From an uncultured Flavobacteriia bacterium (lineage in GTDB: Bacteria; Bacteroidota; Bacteroidia; Flavobacteriales_D; Crocinitomicaceae): a stretch of DNA of 62,320 nt. The stretch is from NCBI GenBank assembly GCA_937975705.1, contig CALJTX010000024.1, forward strand, positions 1 through 62,320, given 5' to 3'. Below are positions 1-8,173 of this stretch, piece after piece (the stretch's first letter is position 1; the number at the start of each line of letters is the position of its first letter). The notes below the pieces were generated by a model. That model ran no database searches and was not told the origin of the DNA. It saw nothing but the letters and a program-made list of their open reading frames with translations. The translations under genes were made by a program, and so were the position numbers.

Positions 1-1542
1 ATAACCGATAAATCCTTCTTCGTAATCGACGTACAATTTACGGTTCGCGATAATGACTTTCGTCGCGCTAATGTTGTCAAATACTTTAATTTCTGTTTTA
101 CGCTCTTTTCCAGCACCAAAACGTTTTTTCAAGTCTTTGAAATAATCAATCGCGTATTCCACTAGGTTTGCAAGGTGTCCTTTCACCACTTGAATTTCCT
201 CTTCGATTTTCAACAAAGCGTCGTCTGCTTTTGTGGAATCGAAGCGTGTGATGCGAATCATTGGAATTTGTGTCAAACGATGTAAATCCTCATCTTCAAT
301 CGCACGAATCAATTGTTTTTTGAAAGGCTCAAAGCGTTTGTATAAATACTCATACAAGGACTCACGATCATGGTAAAGCTTGAAGTCGATGTACATTTCG
401 TTGTTGATGAACAATTTCTCCAACGTTGAAAAATGCCACTGACGTTCCAATTCATCCAAGCGAATCTCTAGCTCCAATCTTAGCAAACGAACGGTGTTGT
501 CCGTATTGATTTTCAGGATCTCCGAAACACCTAAAAAGCGAGGTTTATCGCCATCGATGATCGAAGAGTTTGGCGCCATCGATACTTCACAGTCTGTAAA
601 GGCATACAAGGCATCAATTGTTTTATCCGGAGAAACTCCTGGAAACAAATGCACGATGATTTCTGCTTCAGACGAAGTATTATCCTCGATTTTCTTAATC
701 TTTATCTTTCCTTTATCGTTCGCCTTAATCACGGACTCAATCAAAGATCCAGTGGTCGTGCCAAAAGGAATTTCATGAATGGTCAAGGTTTTATTATCCA
801 CCTTTTTGATTTTCGCACGAACACGCACACGTCCACCACGCAATCCATCATTGTAGCCCGTAAAATCCGCCATTCCACCATTTGGGAAATCAGGAAGAAG
901 TTCCACTTTTTTTCCACGTAAATGGTTGATTGACTGATCAATTAACTCAATAAAATTGTGAGGCAAGAACTTACACGCCATTCCCACCGCAATTCCTTCT
1001 GCTCCTTGTGCTAACAACAGTGGGAATTTCATCGGTAGTTGCTCCGGTTCTTTGTTACGTCCATCGTAACTCAATAACCAATTTGTCGTTTTTGGATTAA
1101 AGGCAACATGCAAGGCAAATTTGGACAAACGCGCCTCAATGTAACGAGGAGCGGCCGCACCATCACCCGTTAATGTATTCCCCCAGTTTCCTTGACAATC
1201 GATCAATAATTCTTTTTGTCCGAGTTGCACCAACGCATCCCCAATGGAAGCATCCCCGTGCGGGTGATATTTCATGGTGTTACCAATGATGTTGGCGACC
1301 TTGTTGTAACGTCCATCCTCCAACTCACGCATGGAATGTAATATGCGTCGTTGAACTGGTTTCAGTCCGTCGTTTAATGCCGGAACGGCGCGCTCTAAGA
1401 TTACATAACTCGCATAATCCAAGAACCAATTCTGGTAAAGTCCACCAACGGGAATAATTTTCTCATCCACCTGTTTGTTTTCAAATGGATTATGTTCATC
1501 CCCCAAGGATTGATTCACATCTTCTATTTCGTCTTCTGCCAT
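1..1542 (-). CDS. parC: DNA topoisomerase IV subunit A, C-terminal part beyond window edge
   Basis: Reading leftward from ATG at 1542, the frame stays open for 514 codons to the window edge. It encodes the DNA breakage-reunion subunit of topoisomerase IV, which decatenates and relaxes chromosomes. The N-terminal part contains the family stretch around YASYVILERAVPALNDGLKP followed by QRRILHSM. The translation reaches a GFIGY-type segment at the edge, so the protein is about half to two thirds complete here. The start follows the parE stop by one base, so the two subunits are co-translated in one operon. Adjacency to a ParE-type (not GyrB-type) partner is the reason to prefer parC over gyrA. 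Confidence 0.93.
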   Translation of the reverse strand, partial: MAEDEIEDVNQSLGDEHNPFENKQVDEKIIPVGGLYQNWFLDYASYVILERAVPALNDGLKPVQRRILHSMRELEDGRYNKVANIIGNTMKYHPHGDASIGDALVQLGQKELLIDCQGNWGNTLTGDGAAAPRYIEARLSKFALHVAFNPKTTNWLLSYDGRNKEPEQLPMKFPLLLAQGAEGIAVGMACKFLPHNFIELIDQSINHLRGKKVELLPDFPNGGMADFTGYNDGLRGGRVRVRAKIKKVDNKTLTIHEIPFGTTTGSLIESVIKANDKGKIKIKKIEDNTSSEAEIIVHLFPGVSPDKTIDALYAFTDCEVSMAPNSSIIDGDKPRFLGVSEILKINTDNTVRLLRLELEIRLDELERQWHFSTLEKLFINNEMYIDFKLYHDRESLYEYLYKRFEPFKKQLIRAIEDEDLHRLTQIPMIRITRFDSTKADDALLKIEEEIQVVKGHLANLVEYAIDYFKDLKKRFGAGKERKTEIKVFDNISATKVIIANRKLYVDYEEGFIGY

Positions 1543-1543
1543 G

Positions 1544-3436
1544 TTAAGATGCTAATTCGGTGGTTTCGGCCTCTTCAGTTGCTTCGGCTGCAGAGGTTTC
1601 TGGTAGGTCTTTTTCGACGCGCAAGTTGTCTATGATAAAGTCTTGTCTTTCTGGGGTGTTTTTACCCATGAAATAGGACAAAATTGAATCAATGGAAGCG
1701 TCTTTGGTCAGGATAACTGGCTCTAGACGGATGTCTTCACCGATAAAATGGATGAATTCGTCTGGAGAGATTTCACCTAGACCTTTAAAGCGCGTGATTT
1801 CGGGGTTTTTGCCGAGCTCCGCAATTGCGGCGCGGCGTTCCTCGTCTGAATAACAATAAATCGTTTTCTTTTTGTTTCTAACCCTGAACAATGGCGTTTG
1901 CAAGACATATACGTGGTTGCGCTTCACTAAATCTGGAAAGAATTGCAAAAAGAAGGTCAGCAAGAGCATGCGGATGTGCATACCGTCGACATCGGCATCG
2001 GTAGCAATGACAATGCGGTTGTAGCGCAGGTTGTCCATGTCTTCTTCGATGTCGAGCGCGGCCTGAATGAGGTTGAATTCTTCGTTTTCATAGACCACTT
2101 TTTTGGTGAGGCCGTAACAATTGAGGGGCTTACCTCGCAGCGAGAAAACGGCTTGCGTATTGACATCTCTTGACTTTGTGATAGAGCCACTTGCAGAATC
2201 ACCTTCCGTGATAAAAAGCGTGGTGTCTTCTCTGCGTTCGTCTTTTAAATCGGTTAAATGCGTGCGGCAGTCGCGGAGTTTTTTGTTGTGCAAACTCGCT
2301 TTTTTGGAGCGGTCGCGGGCCAATTTACGGATGCCTGCTAGGTCTTTGCGTTCGCGTTCAGACTGCTTGATTTTCTTTTCGATGATTTCGGCAACGTCTG
2401 GATTGCGGTGCAGGTAGTTATCGAGTTTGTCTTTGAGAAAATCGTTGATGAAGGCCCGCATGGACTTTCCGCCCGGCTCGATTTCTTGTGAACCAAGTTT
2501 GGTTTTGGTCTGAGATTCAAAAACGGGCTCCACAACCTTTACGGCGATTGCCGCCACAATAGACTGGCGGATATCAGAGGCCTCATAGTTTTTGTTGTAA
2601 AAATCGCGGATGACCTTGGCAACCGATTCTCTAAAGGCACTTTGGTGGGTACCTCCTTGAGTGGTGTGCTGGCCGTTGACAAAAGAGTAGTAGTCTTCGC
2701 CGTAAGTGCGGCCATGCGTGAACGCGACTTCGATGTCGTCGTCTTCGAGGTGCATTATTGGGTAAAGCGGATCGCCGTCCATGTTGTTCTCGAGCAAATC
2801 TTTGAGACCATCTTTGGAATTGAATTTTTCACCATTGTAATAAATGGACAAACCGCGATTGAGGTAACAATAGTTCCACATCATTTTGTCGAGGTAAGCC
2901 GTTTTAAAGGCATACTTCTTGAAAATGGTGTCGTCTGGAATGAATTCTACATAGGTACCATTTGCTTCTTCTGTTTTTTCGATGGCCGATTCAGAAACGA
3001 GTTCGCCGCGTTCAAAAACGGCAGTTTTCTTTTCGCCATCTCGAACGGCATATAACATAAAGTAAGAAGACAAGGCATTCACCGCCTTGGTACCCACCCC
3101 GTTTAGCCCCACAGATTTTTTAAAAGCTTTGGAGTCGTATTTACCGCCGGTATTCATTTTGGAAACAACCTCCACAACTTTACCCAGCGGAATTCCACGG
3201 CCGTAATCGCGGACCGATACTTTGCCGTCTTTGACTTTGATGTCAATGCGCTTGCCGTTGCCCATAACGAATTCATCGATACAGTTATCGACTACTTCTT
3301 TAACTAGGATATAAATACCGTCGTCGGCCGCAGCGCCATCGCCGAGCTTTCCAATGTACATTCCGGGACGCAAACGGATGTGTTCTTTCCAATCTAGGGA
3401 ACGTATGTTGTCTTCGGTGTATTGATTTTCAGCCAT
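1544..3436 (-). CDS. parE: DNA topoisomerase IV subunit B (ATPase subunit)
   Basis: This 630-residue protein is the ATP-hydrolysing subunit of topoisomerase IV. The GHKL ATPase fold is visible from the N terminus: EVVDNCIDE (N box), RDYGRGIPLG, and SVGLNGVGTKAVNALS, the last being ParE-like rather than the GyrB form. The TOPRIM metal-binding motifs are ITEGDSASG and the later ATDADVDGMHIR. The C-terminal GLGEISPDEF stretch is also family-typical. The tail ends in an acidic, Ala/Glu-rich extension. Length is usual for Bacteroidota ParE. It lies directly upstream of parC with a 1-base gap. Confidence 0.96.
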   Translation of the reverse strand: MAENQYTEDNIRSLDWKEHIRLRPGMYIGKLGDGAAADDGIYILVKEVVDNCIDEFVMGNGKRIDIKVKDGKVSVRDYGRGIPLGKVVEVVSKMNTGGKYDSKAFKKSVGLNGVGTKAVNALSSYFMLYAVRDGEKKTAVFERGELVSESAIEKTEEANGTYVEFIPDDTIFKKYAFKTAYLDKMMWNYCYLNRGLSIYYNGEKFNSKDGLKDLLENNMDGDPLYPIMHLEDDDIEVAFTHGRTYGEDYYSFVNGQHTTQGGTHQSAFRESVAKVIRDFYNKNYEASDIRQSIVAAIAVKVVEPVFESQTKTKLGSQEIEPGGKSMRAFINDFLKDKLDNYLHRNPDVAEIIEKKIKQSERERKDLAGIRKLARDRSKKASLHNKKLRDCRTHLTDLKDERREDTTLFITEGDSASGSITKSRDVNTQAVFSLRGKPLNCYGLTKKVVYENEEFNLIQAALDIEEDMDNLRYNRIVIATDADVDGMHIRMLLLTFFLQFFPDLVKRNHVYVLQTPLFRVRNKKKTIYCYSDEERRAAIAELGKNPEITRFKGLGEISPDEFIHFIGEDIRLEPVILTKDASIDSILSYFMGKNTPERQDFIIDNLRVEKDLPETSAAEATEEAETTELAS

Positions 3437-3522
3437 GTAGCTTTACAAAATTTGGAACAAACAAAAATAACAATCTATTGCGCTCGCAAGTCGCTCTGTG
3501 GAGGGAAATTATAAACTAAATG

Positions 3523-3554
3523 TGTTGATAACAATAGGAATTCGGCTATATTTG
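3523..3554 (+). promoter_or_regulatory. Bacteroidota-type promoter of efp-gcvT
   Basis: TATATTTG at 3547-3554 fits the Bacteroidota -7 consensus TAnnTTTG. GTTG at 3524-3527 lies 19 bases upstream, the spacing expected for the TTTG -33 box. It sits 21 bases before the efp start codon. Confidence 0.7.
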
Positions 3555-3574
3555 CGCAAAATTGAATTAGAACT

Positions 3575-4141
3575 ATGGCAACAACTGCAGATATCCGCAA
3601 CGGTTTGTGCATCAAGCACAACGAAAAACTCTTTCAAATCATTGAATTCCAACACGTGAAGCCAGGTAAAGGCCCCGCATTTGTACGCACCAAAATGCGT
3701 CAAATTGAAAGTGGAAAGGTCTTGGACCACACTTTCTCTGCCGGTCACAAAATCGAGCCTGTGCGCATTGAAAACCGCGAATACCAATACCTCTATCAAG
3801 AAGCAGAAGGTTATATTTTCATGAACAACGAATCCTTCGAGCAAGTGAGCATCCCGCTTAAAATGGTCGAAAAACCAGGGTTTTTACAAGAAGGTATGAC
3901 TGTAAACATCTTATACCATGCAGAAGAAGAAATGCCATTGGTAGTCGAATTGCCAATGTACATCATCTCTGAGGTTACATACACTGAGCCAGGAGTTAAA
4001 GGCGACACCGCTACCAACTCCATGAAGCCCGCAACCATTGCAACAGGCGCAGAAGTTCGCGTTCCTTTGTTCATCGACAACGGTGAGGTCATCAAAATCG
4101 ATACCCGCACAGGTGTCTACGTAGAACGCGTTAAAGGATAA
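3575..4141 (+). CDS. efp: translation elongation factor P
   Basis: A 188-residue EF-P relieves ribosome stalling at polyproline stretches. The three beta-barrel domains fit the usual length. The modifiable lysine is K32 in VKPGKGPAFVRTK near the N terminus, and the family signature VELPMYIISEVTYTEPGVKGDT lies around residue 125-146. The ATG is preceded by a clear promoter. The gene ends one base before the gcvT start, so the two are probably co-transcribed. Confidence 0.97.
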   Translation: MATTADIRNGLCIKHNEKLFQIIEFQHVKPGKGPAFVRTKMRQIESGKVLDHTFSAGHKIEPVRIENREYQYLYQEAEGYIFMNNESFEQVSIPLKMVEKPGFLQEGMTVNILYHAEEEMPLVVELPMYIISEVTYTEPGVKGDTATNSMKPATIATGAEVRVPLFIDNGEVIKIDTRTGVYVERVKG

Positions 4142-4142
4142 C

Positions 4143-5225
4143 ATGAAAAACACAGCCCTCAGCCACAAGCACATCGAACTTGGCGCCAAAATGGTACCTT
4201 TCGCTGGCTACAATATGCCCGTACAATACGAAGGCGTCAATGCAGAACACGACACCGTCCGCAATGGCGTGGGTGTTTTTGACGTTTCTCACATGGGCGA
4301 GTTCTTGTTAAAAGGACCAAATGCCTTGGCGCTCATCCAAAAAGTCTGTACCAACGACGCTGCCGTTCTTTTTGATGGCAAAGCACAATACAGCTGCATG
4401 CCCAACGGCAAAGGTGGTATTGTAGACGACCTCATCATCTACAGAATTGACGCCGAAACATATTTTATTGTCGTCAACGCTTCTAACATCGAAAAAGACT
4501 GGAACTGGATTGCTAGCCACAACGACCTCGGTGTGGAGATGCAAAACCTATCCGACCAATATTCACTACTTGCCATTCAAGGGCCAAAAGCTGCTGAAGC
4601 CATGCAAAGCCTCACTTCAATTGACTTGAGCAACATGACCTACTACACATTCCAATACGGCACTTTTGCAGGTATTGAAAACGTAATGGTGTCTGCAACC
4701 GGCTACACCGGCTCGGGTGGTTTTGAAGTGTATGTCAAGAACGAAGACGCCGAAAAACTTTGGGATGCCGTATTTAGCGCCGGCGCCAACTGGGGCATCA
4801 AGCCAATTGGACTTGCCGCACGCGACACCCTTCGTTTGGAAATGGGCTTTTGTCTGTACGGCAACGATATCGACGACAGCACCTCACCTCTTGAAGCAGG
4901 CCTTGGCTGGATCACTAAATTCACCAAAGACTTCACAGACGCTGAATACTTAAAAGCCCAAAAAGAAGCGGGCGTAAGCAGAAAACTAGTCGCTTTTGAA
5001 ATGACAGATCGCGGTATTCCACGCCACGACTATCCTATTTTAGATGCAAGCGGCGCAGTCATTGGCAAAGTGACCTCAGGCACGATGTCTCCAAGCATGA
5101 AAATAGCCATCGGCTTAGGTTATGTACAGACCTCACACAGCGCGTTGGACTCCGAAATCTTTATCGAAATCAGAGAAAAAGGCATCAAAGCTAAGGTCGT
5201 TAAATTGCCTTTTTACAAGGCCTAA
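4143..5225 (+). CDS. gcvT: glycine cleavage system T protein (aminomethyltransferase)
   Basis: This 360-residue aminomethyltransferase moves the methylene group from the aminomethyl-lipoyl arm of GcvH to tetrahydrofolate in glycine breakdown. Recognisable stretches are MVPFAGYNMPVQYEGV, GVFDVSHMGE, the TGYTGSGGFEVYV folate-site region and EAGLGWITKF. The C-terminal barrel carries IGKVTSGTMSPS. Full length for the family. It starts one base after efp. The next gene is convergent only two bases away, with no visible terminator between. Confidence 0.97.
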   Translation: MKNTALSHKHIELGAKMVPFAGYNMPVQYEGVNAEHDTVRNGVGVFDVSHMGEFLLKGPNALALIQKVCTNDAAVLFDGKAQYSCMPNGKGGIVDDLIIYRIDAETYFIVVNASNIEKDWNWIASHNDLGVEMQNLSDQYSLLAIQGPKAAEAMQSLTSIDLSNMTYYTFQYGTFAGIENVMVSATGYTGSGGFEVYVKNEDAEKLWDAVFSAGANWGIKPIGLAARDTLRLEMGFCLYGNDIDDSTSPLEAGLGWITKFTKDFTDAEYLKAQKEAGVSRKLVAFEMTDRGIPRHDYPILDASGAVIGKVTSGTMSPSMKIAIGLGYVQTSHSALDSEIFIEIREKGIKAKVVKLPFYKA

Positions 5226-5227
5226 AT

Positions 5228-6034
5228 TCAATCTCGAATGACCAACGCTCCGCGCGGGTCATCAGCTAATATCGCCGAGGGCTGCTTTTGTAAAGCGGCC
5301 CTTTGTTTTTTGCTCGAGCGCATTTCAAAAAGGTAGCTTTCTTTGCCCATGGTTTTCAGTTGCGCAATTTGTTCGGCTGAAATATCCTTGCTGCGCATCA
5401 TTAGGCCTGCAAGCGCGGGAACCTTTTGCAGCTGCTTGAGCCCTTCATCAAAAGCAACCGTAGAAAACACCACCTCAAAGTCCTGACTTATGTGGGCAAG
5501 CCAATTCGGATTAGAAGAATCCAAAACAATTTGACTTCTGTATTCCAATGGAATAGCGTACAAAGCTTCTTGAAAACGCTGCATATCGACATAGCCCATC
5601 GTGCATTCATTCCAGTGTTTGAGATCTAAAATGACTTTGTGTTGAGGACGGATAAATGTCCAAATTTGATCCAAACGCGCCAACTTCTCACGATGCAAAC
5701 TTTTATAGCGCACTTTTTCGAGTTCTTCATCTGTCTTTTCAAATATGCAGCCAACGCCATCTGTGTGCGCTTCCAATTTATTTTCATGATACAGCCAAAG
5801 CGTACCATCCGCACTCATGCGCACATCTACCTCTACACCATTTACAGTAGGCAAAGACAACGCAAGTTCAATTGCTTCTAACGAATTGTCGTGAAAGGCA
5901 CTCATGCCGATATCCATGCCCATACCCGCATGACCAAAAATCTGCACATCAGGATAACTTTCCTGTTTGCGGCAAGCGAACAAGAATATGCTCAGGATAA
6001 AAAAAAGAAGCGAATGAAATTGGTATTTAGTCAC
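5228..6034 (-). CDS. glycerophosphodiester phosphodiesterase family lipoprotein
   Basis: A 268-residue exported protein with a lipoprotein signal: a hydrophobic stretch ending LFAC with the lipidated cysteine at about residue 21. The mature part has the GDPD/PI-PLC barrel signatures: HAG near the start of the domain, HDNSLEAIE, a GVEVDVRMSADG metal-binding segment and YHENKLEAHTDG. These are the substrate and metal-site residues of enzymes releasing glycerol-3-phosphate from phosphodiesters. The first codon is GTG at 6034 and overlaps the upstream 161-residue gene by 8 bases, implying translational coupling. The exact substrate is not known. Confidence 0.87.
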   Translation of the reverse strand: MTKYQFHSLLFFILSIFLFACRKQESYPDVQIFGHAGMGMDIGMSAFHDNSLEAIELALSLPTVNGVEVDVRMSADGTLWLYHENKLEAHTDGVGCIFEKTDEELEKVRYKSLHREKLARLDQIWTFIRPQHKVILDLKHWNECTMGYVDMQRFQEALYAIPLEYRSQIVLDSSNPNWLAHISQDFEVVFSTVAFDEGLKQLQKVPALAGLMMRSKDISAEQIAQLKTMGKESYLFEMRSSKKQRAALQKQPSAILADDPRGALVIRD

Positions 6035-6512
6035 GGAATAAAAAGTAATGTAACTGCAGCTGCGGGTTAAAAAAGAGGGGCTTATGTGGATAGTTGATTC
6101 CTGATAAGGATTCCATGGCTAGCCCTGCAAAAAGCGCCACTCCCCATTCATATTTTGGACCAAACGCCAAACCTAAACCACCATAAATGCCCTGGTGCAG
6201 GTCTAGAAAAGTAGATTTTTGCATATCGCATTGGTAGCGAAACGAATAAAAAGGCAAGGTTTTCTTGAAGGCATATTGGGTAAGCGCATCTATCCAAAAA
6301 AGACCTACCGCTGGTGCCAAGGCGCCTTGTAAGCTGCGTTCAACTCCCAAGCCTAGATCTAGACCTAAGCCACCTAAATCGAAAGACTTTAGCACTTTCA
6401 TACTCAGTACTTGGTCGTAACGATGTATGGAAGCACCCACTCCGAGAAAATTTTGTGCACGCAAAGTTGTCTGCGTAGAAAGAAGTAAAAATAGGAGCAG
6501 TCTGAAAAACAT
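6027..6512 (-). CDS. small secreted or outer-membrane protein, function unknown
   Basis: No family recognised. The 161-residue protein starts with a signal peptide (a leucine-rich stretch followed by LRAQ). Its remainder is rich in glycine and alternating hydrophobic residues, such as GGLGLDLGLGVERSLQG and IYGGLGLAFGPKYEWG, and ends in aromatic LHYFLFRD. That pattern fits a small outer-membrane beta barrel, though no family can be named. I chose ATG at 6512 over TTG at 6521 because the signal peptide starts cleanly there. Its 3' end overlaps the GDPD gene by 8 bases. Confidence 0.6.
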   Translation of the reverse strand: MFFRLLLFLLLSTQTTLRAQNFLGVGASIHRYDQVLSMKVLKSFDLGGLGLDLGLGVERSLQGALAPAVGLFWIDALTQYAFKKTLPFYSFRYQCDMQKSTFLDLHQGIYGGLGLAFGPKYEWGVALFAGLAMESLSGINYPHKPLFFNPQLQLHYFLFRD

Positions 6513-6520
6513 GTTTTGCA

Positions 6521-6554
6521 AAAATAAAAAAAGGCCTCCGAGAGAAGGCCTTTT
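6521..6554 (-). terminator. intrinsic terminator after gdhA
   Basis: The 9-bp stem AAAAGGCCT/AGGCCTTTT (6529-6554) has an 8-base loop and, read on the minus strand, is followed by TTTATTTT. It lies 24 bases past the gdhA stop. Confidence 0.85.
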
Positions 6555-6577
6555 CTTTTGAATTATAATTTGACTGC

Positions 6578-7933
6578 TTAAACCAAACCTTGGTCAAGCA
6601 TAGCGTCAGCAACTTTTACGAAACCAGCGACATTCGCACCTTTCACGTAATCAACAATACCATCGGCATCTTTACCGTATTTGACACAAGCCTCATGAAT
6701 AGAGACCATAATGCCATGGAGGCGCTGATCTACTTCTTCAGCTGACCAAGACAAACGCAAAGAGTTTTGAGACATCTCCAAACCTGAAGTAGCCACACCA
6801 CCAGCATTCGATGCCTTACCTGGTGAGAACAACACTTTTGCAGCTTGGAAAGCAGCGATCGCTTCTGGTGTTGAAGGCATGTTGGCACCTTCGGCAACAC
6901 ACATCACGCCATTTGAAATCAGCACTTGTGCTTCTTCTCCATTGAGTTCGTTTTGTGTGGCACAAGGAAGTGCGATATGCGCTTTTACTTCCCACGGACG
7001 CTTACCAGTTACAAACTGAGCACTTGGATATTGCTTCACGTATTCGGAGATACGACCGCGACGAACGTTTTTAAGGTCCATGACCCACGCTAATTTTTCA
7101 GCATCGATACCAGCTGCATCGTAGATATAGCCTTCAGAATCTGAAAGCGTAACAACTGTTGCGCCGAGTTGCGTTGCTTTTTCACAAGCGTATTGCGCTA
7201 CGTTACCAGAACCTGACACCGCAACAATTTTACCATTGAAAGACTCACCTTTGGTAGCAAGCATTTCTTTTGCGAAATATACAGTACCGTAACCTGTAGC
7301 CTCTGGACGGATCAAAGACCCACCCCAGTTGCGGCCTTTACCAGTTAATACACCTGTAAATTCATTGCGCAAACGCTTGTACTGACCAAACATGTAGCCA
7401 ATTTCACGACCACCTACACCGATGTCACCTGCTGGAACGTCTGTGTCGGGACCAATATGACGAGCGAGCTCGGACATAAAGGATTGACAGAATTTCATGA
7501 CTTCGTTGTCTGATTTGCCTTTTGGATCAAAATCAGAACCACCTTTACCACCGCCCATAGGCAATGTAGTGAGGGAGTTTTTGAAGATTTGTTCGAAACC
7601 TAAGAACTTAAGAATTGAAAGGTTTACAGAAGGGTGAAAACGCAAACCACCTTTGTATGGTCCGATAGCGCTATTGAATTCTACGCGGTATCCACGATTG
7701 ACTTGAACATTGCCGTTGTCATCTAACCAAGGAACACGGAAAATAATAGTGCGTTCTGGTTCTACGATGCGATCGAGAATTTGTGCTGTTTTGTATTTCG
7801 GATTAGCCTCAATAAAAGGAATAACCGCTTCGGCTACTTCCTGAACCGCCTGCAAAAATTCTGGCTCGTGGCCGTTTTTTGCGCGAACACGATCCATGAA
7901 AGCCTCGATTTCTGCGTGATACTGATTTGACAT
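6578..7933 (-). CDS. gdhA: NADP-type glutamate dehydrogenase
   Basis: A 451-residue hexameric-type glutamate dehydrogenase, which makes glutamate from 2-oxoglutarate and ammonium. Visible motifs are GPYKGGLRFHPSVN and LPMGGGKGGSDFDPKGKSD (substrate and catalytic lysine region), DVPAGDIGVGGREIGYM, and the dinucleotide site VSGSGNVAQYACEKA. The reading frame extends 22 codons further upstream, but homologous starts match MSNQYHAEIEAF, so ATG at 7933 is the likely start. It stands alone, with its own terminator downstream. Confidence 0.97.
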   Translation of the reverse strand: MSNQYHAEIEAFMDRVRAKNGHEPEFLQAVQEVAEAVIPFIEANPKYKTAQILDRIVEPERTIIFRVPWLDDNGNVQVNRGYRVEFNSAIGPYKGGLRFHPSVNLSILKFLGFEQIFKNSLTTLPMGGGKGGSDFDPKGKSDNEVMKFCQSFMSELARHIGPDTDVPAGDIGVGGREIGYMFGQYKRLRNEFTGVLTGKGRNWGGSLIRPEATGYGTVYFAKEMLATKGESFNGKIVAVSGSGNVAQYACEKATQLGATVVTLSDSEGYIYDAAGIDAEKLAWVMDLKNVRRGRISEYVKQYPSAQFVTGKRPWEVKAHIALPCATQNELNGEEAQVLISNGVMCVAEGANMPSTPEAIAAFQAAKVLFSPGKASNAGGVATSGLEMSQNSLRLSWSAEEVDQRLHGIMVSIHEACVKYGKDADGIVDYVKGANVAGFVKVADAMLDQGLV

Positions 7934-8015
7934 ATTAAATAAGGTGTTATAGTTTGTAAACTTGGGCAAAAATAATTCAAAATAAGGTCCAAAAACCATC
8001 TTTTTTCAACAATTT

Positions 8016-8038
8016 ATTAGTGTCAAGATGACACTAAT
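8016..8038. promoter_or_regulatory. perfect inverted repeat, probable operator
   Basis: ATTAGTGTCA-AGA-TGACACTAAT has perfect 10-base arms separated by 3 bases. It lies in the divergent gap between gdhA and the T9SS-exported protein gene, 83 bases upstream of the gdhA start. The form is that of a dimeric repressor or activator site; the regulator is not identified. Confidence 0.5.
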
Positions 8039-8173
8039 TTAAAGTGTCTTGAAAATGCCTTCTTATAAATTTGACCTTCGACAAAAAAGTACTTATTTTT
8101 ACCACGCTCAAAGCAACCCTTCTTCAAGCTTTTACGTTTGAGGGGAGAACCTACTATTTTGAACACAACTAGC

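Noticed and set aside
494..921. Two plus-strand open frames of about 90 codons
   Set aside because: They lie antisense inside parC, which has an intact, recognisable translation on the other strand.
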